In this document: positions 1 to 7,801 of the stretch, piece after piece | Numbering within the stretch: position 1 is the stretch's first letter | Layout of the letters: every line of letters begins with the position of its first letter | Source: Candidatus Cloacimonadota bacterium | GTDB taxonomy: Bacteria; Cloacimonadota; Cloacimonadia; Cloacimonadales; TCS61 | Length of the DNA stretch: 64,000 nucleotides | Direction: 5' to 3' | NCBI GenBank assembly: GCA_030445745.1 | Contig: JASUTE010000001.1 | Span: 186,001 to 250,000 of the forward strand | Program-made: the position numbers and the translations under genes | Notes under the pieces: generated by a model | The model's input: the letters and a program-made list of their open reading frames with translations, nothing else | Databases searched by the model: none | What the model was told of the DNA's origin: nothing

Positions 1-1080
1 TCCATGCCAACCAATTTTGAATGGTTTTTGAGATTCAATAACCTTCGGTGACAGGAAATTAGAGGTAATGAAGTGAAGAGTTTTCAGGTGCATTGATTTC
101 ATGGCGAGCATAATTGGAATAATATAGGCTGCGATCTCATCTGCTCCTATTTCCGGATCGATGGTTAGAGGGAAATTTTCGAAAGTAGCTCTCTTTACCT
201 CAATATTTTCATACTTCTGGGAAAAGTAAGCTATATCCTCGTCTTTACTGTAATCTCCCGCTATGATTAATTTACTAAATTCGGGAAGATCTTCTTCATC
301 TTCCATAAGCATCAGCTTAGAATAAATTTCCTCTTTGATGTCGAAGCTATTGGCACTGGTCATTATGGGAAATGATTTTTTATATGAATTACCTTCCATA
401 AAGATACCCTTTTTGTATTCGTGACCCAAATACAAGAGCAGAGTATTTTCTGAGGCGGCAAGTTCTTTTGAATTTTTCAGATAATCAGTAAGCAAGATAT
501 CATTACAATCGATAAGGGAATAGAAATATTTTTTATGGGCATTTTTCTTATTGAAATCTTGCAGAAAACTGAATAGCTTATTCTCGCCGCGATGTACTAC
601 TATGGTAGTTTGATCATTTACATTAGGTATGAAATTTATCTGAATGTTTTTATCTCGTTTTTCATACGGCTTCAATATTTCCAGTTCTACCAATTTGCTG
701 CGGGTGATCTTTTTTTGTGGCAGATTAAGTGTGTGAAAATTGAGCTTATCGTTATTGGCATTCAAAGCTAATTTACCGCTATTCAAGGGGAAACGGCGTA
801 ATAGATACTCGAGAGACATAAATTTACTATGCAGATCTTCTCCTTGGTCCAGATCAAAATCATCGCTCTGTTCATTCAAATTTATGGGGCCATTGTTTTC
901 TACATCCCCTTGTTCGAAATTTTTCTTTTTCAATACAGCTCCCGCATATAAGGGAGAATCCATAAATTCTTTTTGTAAAGATACAAGCGAAGCTGAATTT
1001 TTTTGCATTTGTAACTGAGCAATTTTTATATTCTTCCCATCCTCGAATATGCCAAAATGAAATTTGTTCTTTTTACTCAT
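1..1080 (-). CDS. PilM-like pilus assembly protein (3' end cut by window)
   Basis: An open frame of 360 codons runs from ATG at 1080 to the window edge without a stop, so the C-terminus is missing. The start follows an AAGAAGG ribosome-binding site and lies 20 bases after the PilT-like gene. The N-terminus (KFHFGIFEDG then IKIAQL) resembles the opening of PilM/GspL-type actin-fold proteins. A second half-like segment follows, with NTLLLYLGHEYKKGIFMEG near residue 215 and KLIIAGDY near residue 270. No transmembrane segment is visible. PilM binds the PilN/PilO inner-membrane complex in type IV pilus machines, and the gene order PilC-PilB-...-PilT-PilM supports that role here. The similarity is weak and was judged by eye, so the family assignment is an inference from fold-like pattern plus context. 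Confidence 0.6.
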   Translation of the reverse strand, partial: MSKKNKFHFGIFEDGKNIKIAQLQMQKNSASLVSLQKEFMDSPLYAGAVLKKKNFEQGDVENNGPINLNEQSDDFDLDQGEDLHSKFMSLEYLLRRFPLNSGKLALNANNDKLNFHTLNLPQKKITRSKLVELEILKPYEKRDKNIQINFIPNVNDQTTIVVHRGENKLFSFLQDFNKKNAHKKYFYSLIDCNDILLTDYLKNSKELAASENTLLLYLGHEYKKGIFMEGNSYKKSFPIMTSANSFDIKEEIYSKLMLMEDEEDLPEFSKLIIAGDYSKDEDIAYFSQKYENIEVKRATFENFPLTIDPEIGADEIAAYIIPIMLAMKSMHLKTLHFITSNFLSPKVIESQKPFKIGWHG

Positions 1081-1100
1081 AGCGGCCTTCTTTCTGATAC

Positions 1101-2315
1101 TTAGCGAGATATTAACTGTTTTAGCCTTTTTTTGTTGTTAGCGTAGTTAAGAGCTGCTTCCAAACTAATTTTTCTTCTATTCAAAAGGTTAGCTAAGTCC
1201 TGTTCCATTGTAATCATACCCTTTTTGCTTCCTTCCGTAATCATTTGATAGATCTCACCAATATTTTTATTAATTATGGCAGCTCTTACCGAACTGTCAA
1301 CAGCTAATATTTCTTTAGCTAACACCAGTTTACCATCCAATCCTGGAACCAGTTTTTGGGAAATAACTATACTAAGTGTTTCGGCTAATCTTATCCTTAT
1401 TCTGTCTTGTTCGCGTGGTGGGAATTCAGCGATAATTCGGTTCAAGCTATCGATAGCTGAATTTGTGTGTAGAGTAGAAAATGTTTTATGTCCACTATCA
1501 GTTATTTCCAACAGTGTAGCTATTTCATCAGCATCACGGATTTCGCCTATTACCACAATATCGGGGTCTTGCCGCAAAGATTCTATAATACCTTTTTGGA
1601 AGGAGATTACATCGGTTCCCACCTCGCGATGACGCACAATGCATTTTTCGGAAGTATGAATGTATTCGATAGGATTCCCTACGATAACGATATGACCATT
1701 GTTACTGTGGTTATTCATGTCAATTATGGAATCGAGGGTGGTGCTTTTTCCGGAGCCGGTAAGTCCGGTAACCAGTGTTAATCCGAATTTTTCATATTGT
1801 AAGTTCAATCTTTTTACAATAGGTTCTGCAAAGCCCAATGATTCGATGGGAAAGACAAAAGTATTTATTTTACGAAAATTGGCTGCTAAACTGCTTTGTT
1901 CCAAATAAATTGTGCCACGGAACCGAGTTTCTTTGGTATCTTCATCATGTAGTTTTATAGAAAAAGAAAAATCTAGGCTTTTATTTTTATAGAATCTTTC
2001 TTTTTGCTGTTTATTAAGTATGCTAAGTACCACAAAAGCTGATTCCAATTCATCTATTTTCCCAAATTCAGGTGCAGGAGATTTGGTGCCATAAACACGA
2101 TACCAGATCTTTCCTCCACAACCTGGGCCTCCTAAATCCAAGTCAGAAGCATCGATTTGATGTTGATATTGGAGTAGCGAAAATAAATAATTTTGTGCTT
2201 CTTGGCACCATTGAGAGTTTTCTGCAGCTAATTTGTCGAATTTTTTATAAAGTTCACTCGGTGAAATATTAAAAGTTTTTTGTGCTAGCAGTTTGGGTAA
2301 AAATGATAGTGCCAT
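1101..2315 (-). CDS. PilT-like retraction ATPase
   Basis: A secretion-type hexameric ATPase of 404 residues. Seen in the sequence: Walker A GLTGSGKST at 184-192, an Asp box GNPIEY at 213-218, Walker B DPDIVVIGEIRD at 250-261 and a His box GHKTFSTLHTN at 275-285. The C-terminal part (around 342-375) has the length and position of the PilT arm, but the AIRNLIRE signature is degenerate. There is no tetracysteine zinc motif, which separates it from the PilB protein of the same operon. The N-terminal 100 residues include a glycine-rich GGPGCGGK stretch that I do not recognise in ordinary PilT. It should power pilus retraction or act as a PilU-like accessory. It starts 4 bases after the receiver gene stop, so the two are probably translationally coupled. 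Confidence 0.85.
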   Translation of the reverse strand: MALSFLPKLLAQKTFNISPSELYKKFDKLAAENSQWCQEAQNYLFSLLQYQHQIDASDLDLGGPGCGGKIWYRVYGTKSPAPEFGKIDELESAFVVLSILNKQQKERFYKNKSLDFSFSIKLHDEDTKETRFRGTIYLEQSSLAANFRKINTFVFPIESLGFAEPIVKRLNLQYEKFGLTLVTGLTGSGKSTTLDSIIDMNNHSNNGHIVIVGNPIEYIHTSEKCIVRHREVGTDVISFQKGIIESLRQDPDIVVIGEIRDADEIATLLEITDSGHKTFSTLHTNSAIDSLNRIIAEFPPREQDRIRIRLAETLSIVISQKLVPGLDGKLVLAKEILAVDSSVRAAIINKNIGEIYQMITEGSKKGMITMEQDLANLLNRRKISLEAALNYANNKKRLKQLISR

Positions 2316-2318
2316 CGA

Positions 2319-3182
2319 TTACTCCTTATCTGGATTTGTGTAAGTATAGCCCAAGAACATAGCAATTTTGCCCATACTTTTTTTCCATTTCAAATACATC
2401 AGATTCATCAGGTTAATCATAAATAATTTCAGGAGACTTTCCTTGTGATATTTGAAGAATTCTATGATGTTTTTTCGGTTGTAGTGTCTTACCACGCACT
2501 TTTTTTTGGCCTTTAAAGTGGTAAAATTTCTATTGGAAGGAATAAAGGTTTCTTCGCCCCAACTTTGTCCTTCTTCCAGGTTTTCTATCAAGGTTTCACT
2601 GATGTAAACAGAAGCTGTGCCAGTTTCTAAAAGGATTATCGTTCCAGGTTCATCGGTAAGAGGGATTTTTTCTCCGGGTTGATAAGTTTTTCTAACAGCT
2701 AATTCGTGGAAATCCGCTTTTTCTTCCGAACTGAAATTTCTGAGCATAATATTATCGAAAAAATTCTTCCCAGGTGCTGTTTCTTCAGAAGATTTGGGCA
2801 TACTTCCTGTAAGTTCATTATGGTGTTCCATACCTCGCTTAACCACATTTAGTAATTCTTCCCCAATGATAGGTTTGGTGATATAATGAAAAGCTCCACC
2901 GCGGATAGCATTGATAGCTCCATCGATACTAGAATAGCCGGTGGTAATTATTACTACAGCCAGCGGATATTTTTCCTTGATCTTTTTCATTAGCTGCATG
3001 CCATCCATTCGGGGCATGTAGACATCCAATATGAACAAATCGAACTGTTCATATTGCATTTTATCTAAAGCATCTTGGCCGTCTACTGCAGTTGTAACCT
3101 GATAATCTTTATCAGTTAAAAGATCTTTAATAATCTCCCGAATATTTTGCTCGTCATCAACGACTAGTATTTTACGTTTCAT
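2319..3182 (-). CDS. Response regulator: receiver plus cyclic-nucleotide-fold domain
   Basis: 287 residues. Residues 1-120 are a standard receiver: acidic pair D10-D11, phosphoacceptor D53 (ILDVYMPRMDG), T80/T81 and K103. Residues about 143-262 look like a cNMP-binding-like beta barrel (YQPGEKI, then IILLETGTASVYI, then a GE pair at 209-210), but the conserved phosphate-binding arginine/RSA pattern is not evident, so ligand binding is doubtful. No DNA-binding or enzymatic output domain is present. It overlaps the PilS-like gene by 11 bases and immediately precedes the PilT-like gene. Inference: a phosphorylation-controlled adaptor acting on the pilus motor rather than a transcription factor. 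Confidence 0.8.
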   Translation of the reverse strand: MKRKILVVDDEQNIREIIKDLLTDKDYQVTTAVDGQDALDKMQYEQFDLFILDVYMPRMDGMQLMKKIKEKYPLAVVIITTGYSSIDGAINAIRGGAFHYITKPIIGEELLNVVKRGMEHHNELTGSMPKSSEETAPGKNFFDNIMLRNFSSEEKADFHELAVRKTYQPGEKIPLTDEPGTIILLETGTASVYISETLIENLEEGQSWGEETFIPSNRNFTTLKAKKKCVVRHYNRKNIIEFFKYHKESLLKLFMINLMNLMYLKWKKSMGKIAMFLGYTYTNPDKE

Positions 3183-4083
3183 TTTTAAGTTCCCTCTCTA
3201 TTTTTTTTACTAATTCGTTTGTTTTAAGCACCTGCAGTTTTTGCAGAAGCTTAGTTATATCGTTTATTGCCGATGATATCTCGTTGCTGCTTTTAGCTAG
3301 TTTTTCATCTTCATATTTGGCTGCTGCTTCTTTTACTCGGGTTACCGAGAGTGAGATTACACAAAGTGGAGTGTTTATATCGTGATCAAGATGTGAAATT
3401 TTAGCAGCGACTTTACTGAGATTTTCGAATTTTTCATTCTCTTCTTCCAGGTTTCTTAATCCAGCATTCAAAGTATCCAAATCGGCTTGTAATTGGATAT
3501 TTTCATCTTCGAATTTCGCTGATTGAGTGTTCAGTTTTTTTAGCAGATCACTGATGAAATTAGCTATTAGTGCCATACCTGTGAATAAACCTGCATAAGA
3601 GATTAGAAAAATGGTGGTGGAGGGCGTATCCATTGCATTGGTTTCTGTTATAGGGGTTAAGAGAGAGTATTTGTATAACAGTAATAATGCAGTTAAGGCC
3701 GCAGTTGATATGAGACCTGTGATAACACCCCCCATATTTTCCACCGTTAAACTAGCTGTAATAACTCCAATTAGGTATATCCATATAAAAGAACTATGAA
3801 AACCACCTGTGATATGTACTACGGCAGTAGCATAAGCAACATCTAATAAAATCTGTAAAATTGCAAAGAACTGTCTTTGTTTTATAATCTGTATTTGGAA
3901 CAATATATTCATTATTGTTAGTCCTAAAAAGGTGAATATGAAAATGTAAATAGGATACGTTTCTTGTAGTTGGTTAACTTGCAAAATTCCAATGGAAAAT
4001 ATAATAACTAAGAAGAACCAGCGGATATTTGCCCACCATTTGTACATCATTTCTTCGTAATTTTTAACTTTTGTTTGTGCCAT
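3172..4083 (-). CDS. PilS-like membrane sensor with H-box but no ATPase domain
   Basis: 303 residues from the ATG at 4083, chosen because an AAGGAG site lies just ahead of it. An in-frame ATG 21 bases further upstream would overlap the preceding stop and has no such site. About six hydrophobic segments lie between residues 22 and 178. The stretch with ITGGFHSSF at 91-99 and the glycine-rich segment after it resemble the PilS/RegB sensor part. A coiled coil (185-225) leads to a dimerisation/phosphoacceptor helix with H234 in HDINTPL. The protein then ends about 70 residues later: no N, G1 or G2 boxes of a HATPase domain exist. Such a protein could receive or relay phosphate but not phosphorylate itself. 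It is encoded between pilin-like genes and a receiver protein, so they are likely partners. Confidence 0.75.
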   Translation of the reverse strand: MAQTKVKNYEEMMYKWWANIRWFFLVIIFSIGILQVNQLQETYPIYIFIFTFLGLTIMNILFQIQIIKQRQFFAILQILLDVAYATAVVHITGGFHSSFIWIYLIGVITASLTVENMGGVITGLISTAALTALLLLYKYSLLTPITETNAMDTPSTTIFLISYAGLFTGMALIANFISDLLKKLNTQSAKFEDENIQLQADLDTLNAGLRNLEEENEKFENLSKVAAKISHLDHDINTPLCVISLSVTRVKEAAAKYEDEKLAKSSNEISSAINDITKLLQKLQVLKTNELVKKIERELKNET

Positions 4084-4094
4084 AATATTGCTCC

Positions 4095-4988
4095 TTAATT
4101 CCAATTAGTAATATAGTAACTGGAAAATACAGGCATGTTATAGATATCTTCTGAGAGAACATTGGAATCAAAATTAACTTCACAGTTACCTGTAAGTATA
4201 GCATCGCCATCTATTTCTATCGTACTTTCAACAAAAAGTGCACCATCAAAGTTGGCGTTCCCAGAAATACGGACATTGCCCATTATCCAGACAATTCCCT
4301 GGAAATACATGTTCCCAGACACATTTAAATTACCATTAACAATAAGAATTCCACTTCCTTCCCAATTACTTGAGATAATAAAACTTGAATTTTCTTCCAA
4401 ATCGATCCAGGTGATATCTGCAACTGGAGTGATATTGTTCGCCGGATCCACATAATAGTTATTGGCGTAATCTTTGGCGTGCTGTTTATCAATTCCAAAT
4501 ATTTCTTCAAAATCGGGAGGAGTATTTTCGCTAATATCACCATTTACTTCTGCGCTTCCTTGCACTGTTACTGAACCTGCTGCTGTGATAGCTGAACTAA
4601 GGTTTATCTGATTTGAAGGTTGCTGGTAAAGTGTGGTTGACTTAACCTCGGTTGCAGTTTCTCCAGCTACATTAGCGTGTACATATGCCTTTAATAAAAT
4701 TTCATTAGAAGTTATTTTACGATAAATGAGGCTGTCTATACTACCATTTCCGATATCGAAATTGGTATAGGAAAGTTTCAGCAAACTATCTGTAATGGAA
4801 ACTTCGGTGTTGCGTAGTTTCTTAATAGCAAAGTTAAGTGCATAATTTGCCAGTGATTCTGCTTCTTTTTCTACAACATTTTGCGAAATAGTTTTGGGAA
4901 CTTTTTGCATCTTATCTGCCAGAGAAATGCTAATAGCACTTAAAATTGTGCCCAAAATAAGTATTGAAATTATTATTACTTTTCCCAT
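4095..4988 (-). CDS. Membrane-anchored pilus-associated protein with beta-repeat C-terminus
   Basis: 297 residues. One hydrophobic segment (about 4-22) begins almost at the N-terminus, as in PilX/GspK-like minor pilins, though no prepilin peptidase site (G followed by F and E at +5) is visible. Residues 35-65 are helical-looking (EKEAESLANYALNFAIKKL). The C-terminal third (about 215-285) is a string of short beta repeats alternating SGN, NGN and DGD turns, reminiscent of bactofilin-like or parallel beta-helix coils. It lies in the pilus operon between the PilS-like sensor and another pilin-like gene, with 9-11 base gaps on each side. Function is not recognised from sequence; a minor pilin or pilus-tip/assembly role is inferred from position. 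Confidence 0.55.
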   Translation of the reverse strand: MGKVIIISILILGTILSAISISLADKMQKVPKTISQNVVEKEAESLANYALNFAIKKLRNTEVSITDSLLKLSYTNFDIGNGSIDSLIYRKITSNEILLKAYVHANVAGETATEVKSTTLYQQPSNQINLSSAITAAGSVTVQGSAEVNGDISENTPPDFEEIFGIDKQHAKDYANNYYVDPANNITPVADITWIDLEENSSFIISSNWEGSGILIVNGNLNVSGNMYFQGIVWIMGNVRISGNANFDGALFVESTIEIDGDAILTGNCEVNFDSNVLSEDIYNMPVFSSYYITNWN

Positions 4989-4997
4989 ATCAATCTC

Positions 4998-5564
4998 CTA
5001 TAAAAACATGTTGTAAAAATATTGCCAAAGCACTATCTGGCTTTTCAGGTTAACTTCGAAATTTTCCTTGTTTATTCCCTTTTGGAAGAAATCCAATTTA
5101 ATTCTGGCATATCTAATTGAATCTATATAGGTAGTAACAGGGCTACTTAGTTCAGTGTCATCTGCTTTATAATAATTTACTTCTAAGCTATCGGACAACC
5201 AAAAGGGTCCCATAATTAAGCTACCATTTTGATATACTTTTAAAGGATAACCACTGGCAGTACTATCTTCCTGAACCAATTTTATCGTAGCAACAGCTGT
5301 TTCTTGGGCTAATCTCCCCTTAAATTCAAATTCATTGCTTTTAGCGGTAGTTATCATAGTAGAATCTGGATCTACACCAGAGCCTACCCGAGCTAAAATT
5401 TCATTGTTCAAAATCGATGTAACCTCTTCAGAGATATCGTTTAGGGAAACTTGCATTTCCAGATTCATAGCTGTAGTCTGAATGGTAAACAGTCCGTTTA
5501 AAATGCTAACGATCAGCATTCCACCAACAACTGTTGCCCATATAGTTTCCAGAATCGCTGTCAT
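4998..5564 (-). CDS. Pilin-like membrane-anchored protein, unknown
   Basis: 188 residues. An N-terminal hydrophobic helix (about 8-30: ATVVGGMLIVSILNGLF) precedes a soluble domain rich in beta and polar residues (WLSDSLEVNYYKADD, then SIRYARIKLDFFQKG). It has the size and one-helix architecture of minor (pseudo)pilins but no clear prepilin cleavage motif. It is tightly packed with its neighbours (9-base gaps), so it should be made together with PilB and PilC. I do not recognise the family. Confidence 0.5.
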   Translation of the reverse strand: MTAILETIWATVVGGMLIVSILNGLFTIQTTAMNLEMQVSLNDISEEVTSILNNEILARVGSGVDPDSTMITTAKSNEFEFKGRLAQETAVATIKLVQEDSTASGYPLKVYQNGSLIMGPFWLSDSLEVNYYKADDTELSSPVTTYIDSIRYARIKLDFFQKGINKENFEVNLKSQIVLWQYFYNMFL

Positions 5565-5572
5565 GATATCTC

Positions 5573-6007
5573 CTAATTTATCTGAATCTTTGCTAACATT
5601 TTGGTAATAGGGGCACTTTCTGTTCCAATAAAGATAGTGTCCTGATTACCCTTAACAGTATATATTTTAAAATCCAATCTTTGAAAATTACTACTAGAGC
5701 CTACATCTATTCCCAGAGAATCGCAGTAGGAAGAGGAGATGTTATAATGATAGACTTGGCCTTCTACTGAAATACTATTTTCCAAGGAAGAGTATTCAGT
5801 ATAGATTTGGCTGAAGTCCTTAGTTTCGCTAATGATGCTGGCCATAATGCTTTGGTAAATTTTCTCTACTATTTGCAGGCCTTGCAGATAATAATTGGTG
5901 TTATAGATTGTTTCCGCTTGCTCTATTATACCATTATAATAAGTTAGGAACAAGGTAGAAAACAAAATAACTGCAAATAATACAAAGAGTAATTGACCTG
6001 TACCCAT
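5573..6007 (-). CDS. Small pilin-like membrane-anchored protein, unknown
   Basis: 144 residues. Residues 4-23 are a hydrophobic helix (LLFVLFAVILFSTLFLTYY) directly after MGTGQ, followed by an amphipathic helix (about 24-65) and a beta-rich remainder. The start codon overlaps the last base of the pilB stop, implying translational coupling to the assembly ATPase. The helix-then-globular layout fits a pseudopilin or minor pilin, but no prepilin peptidase motif is clear. The family is unrecognised. Confidence 0.5.
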   Translation of the reverse strand: MGTGQLLFVLFAVILFSTLFLTYYNGIIEQAETIYNTNYYLQGLQIVEKIYQSIMASIISETKDFSQIYTEYSSLENSISVEGQVYHYNISSSYCDSLGIDVGSSSNFQRLDFKIYTVKGNQDTIFIGTESAPITKMLAKIQIN

Positions 6008-7785
6008 TAGTTGTTCTCCGAGGTTGCATAGGCTACTTCTTCAATGGTAGTGTAGCCTTGCAAAATTCTATCCATTCCAGATTGACGCATCGAAAGCATG
6101 CCATGCTTTTCTGCCAGTTTTCGAATATTTACTACATCTATATCATCTCCGGCCTTCATTATTGCTTCGCTTATATCCGGATAGAAATAGAGTGCTTCTG
6201 CGATATTGATTCTTCCTTTATAACCAGCTGTACATTTAGGACAGCCCACTGCTTCGTATACTCTCCCTGCTTCCAGGTCTTCTTGCTTCAAGCCAAACTC
6301 CATAGCAGCATTCCATTTCTCTTTGGAAAGTGGACGCTTACAATTATCACATAGTTTTCTCACCAACCTTTGTGCTATTATAATGTTGATCGAATAAGCT
6401 AGCAGGAATGGCTCTACACCCATTTTATACAAGCGAGAGATGGCACTGGGTGCATCATTGGTATGCAAGGTAGAAAGCGTGAGATGACCTGTATTGGCCA
6501 GCTTTACAGCTAAATCTGCTGTTTCCTTGTCGCGAATCTCGCCAACCATGACCACATCGGGGTCATGACGCAAAATAGAGCGGATAGCTTGATCGAAACG
6601 CATTTTGTGGCTTATCTTTAGTTGACGTGCTCCTTTTATAACGTATTCCACTGGGTCTTCACAGGTTAAAACGTTCTTGGTAGGATCGATAACATAGTGC
6701 AAGGCTGCCATCAGGGTAGTACTTTTACCACTACCGGTGGGACCAGTAACTATCACAATACCTTTAGAAGAGCTTATTGCTTTATGAAATTCTTTTTCAG
6801 CAAGTTTCTGAAAACCCAATTTTCTAAAATCTGTAATTACCTTTCTATCGTCAATGACTCGTATAACCACACTTTCGAAGCGGCGATGAAATTCTGAAGA
6901 AACAACGGGAATAATCGAAATACGAAAACGAATAAGGTGGTCATCGATAAACCTTTGTGCAAATCCATCCTGCGCTTCATCGCGCTCGAATCTATCGATT
7001 CCCTGGAATCGATCTTTTACTACAGCAGCGAAAGCTTCTGGCATCGTGTTTTCTTGCCGGTGCCACAGCCGCAACTTGCCGTCTATTCTAAAGTAGATCT
7101 CGAAGGCTGTTTCGGAAGCTGCAATTATGTGAAGGTCGCTAACATCGCTTCTTACAGCTTCCACTAGAGCACCCTCAAATAGATTTACTAGCTGGCTTTT
7201 ATTGATCTTTTCATCTAACTCTTTCTTGTCTACTTCATATTCTTCTTTTTCCACATCAACTACTTCATCACCTACTTCTTCCAAAAGTTCCAAAAATTCA
7301 TTTTTTTGAGGGGATATCAAGTCCATTATATCCATCAAATTGTTGAGTGGGCAATAAACCACTTCGTATTTCTTAAAATCTGTCACTTCGGGTATCTGCT
7401 GGGTCAGTTTATTGGTTGGATCAGCGGATAGTACCTTAAGACGATCTCCTGTTTTTGAGATAATTTTATAGGGAAAGATCTTATGGAAAAACAGCTTTTT
7501 ACGGAAATTCTCTGGGAATTGCTGTAGGATATTTTTGGTTTCTTCGATTTGCTTATCATCAATTTTTTCCAAGGCAATGTATTCTTTTCGGAAAGCATAA
7601 AGTTCTGCTAGAGTGCTATATATGCTATCGTGTGGTATATGAAACTCGGATACCAGGATTTTGGCTAAATTGGAGGGAGTTTTTTCATTACTCTCTTCCA
7701 ATCTTTTTATCGCTTTTTGTAAAATTTCTTCGGTTATAATGTTTTCTTTTAATAAGCGTTTGCCGAATTTTGATTTTTCTATCAT
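6007..7785 (-). CDS. pilB: PilB/GspE-type pilus assembly ATPase
   Basis: 592 residues, the usual length of PilB/GspE. An N-terminal MshEN-like region spans about 1-160. A variable acidic linker (165-195) follows, and then the catalytic core: Walker A GPTGSGKST at 348-356, Asp box CEDPVEY at 375-381, Walker B DPDVVMVGEIRD at 408-419, His box TLSTLHTND at 436-444 and a zinc-binding tetracysteine (C479, C482, C515, C518). The enzyme hydrolyses ATP to drive pilin insertion through the inner-membrane platform. It follows the platform gene by 16 bases. Choosing PilB over GspE rests on the PilT-like gene in the same operon, which type II secretion systems lack. Confidence 0.93.
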   Translation of the reverse strand: MIEKSKFGKRLLKENIITEEILQKAIKRLEESNEKTPSNLAKILVSEFHIPHDSIYSTLAELYAFRKEYIALEKIDDKQIEETKNILQQFPENFRKKLFFHKIFPYKIISKTGDRLKVLSADPTNKLTQQIPEVTDFKKYEVVYCPLNNLMDIMDLISPQKNEFLELLEEVGDEVVDVEKEEYEVDKKELDEKINKSQLVNLFEGALVEAVRSDVSDLHIIAASETAFEIYFRIDGKLRLWHRQENTMPEAFAAVVKDRFQGIDRFERDEAQDGFAQRFIDDHLIRFRISIIPVVSSEFHRRFESVVIRVIDDRKVITDFRKLGFQKLAEKEFHKAISSSKGIVIVTGPTGSGKSTTLMAALHYVIDPTKNVLTCEDPVEYVIKGARQLKISHKMRFDQAIRSILRHDPDVVMVGEIRDKETADLAVKLANTGHLTLSTLHTNDAPSAISRLYKMGVEPFLLAYSINIIIAQRLVRKLCDNCKRPLSKEKWNAAMEFGLKQEDLEAGRVYEAVGCPKCTAGYKGRINIAEALYFYPDISEAIMKAGDDIDVVNIRKLAEKHGMLSMRQSGMDRILQGYTTIEEVAYATSENN

Positions 7786-7801
7786 TTAATCTGTTCCCCT
7801 T

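Noticed and set aside
3172-4104. Earlier ATG at 4104 for the PilS-like gene
   Set aside because: It would overlap the preceding stop and place the AAGGAG site inside the coding region; the ATG at 4083 has ideal spacing.
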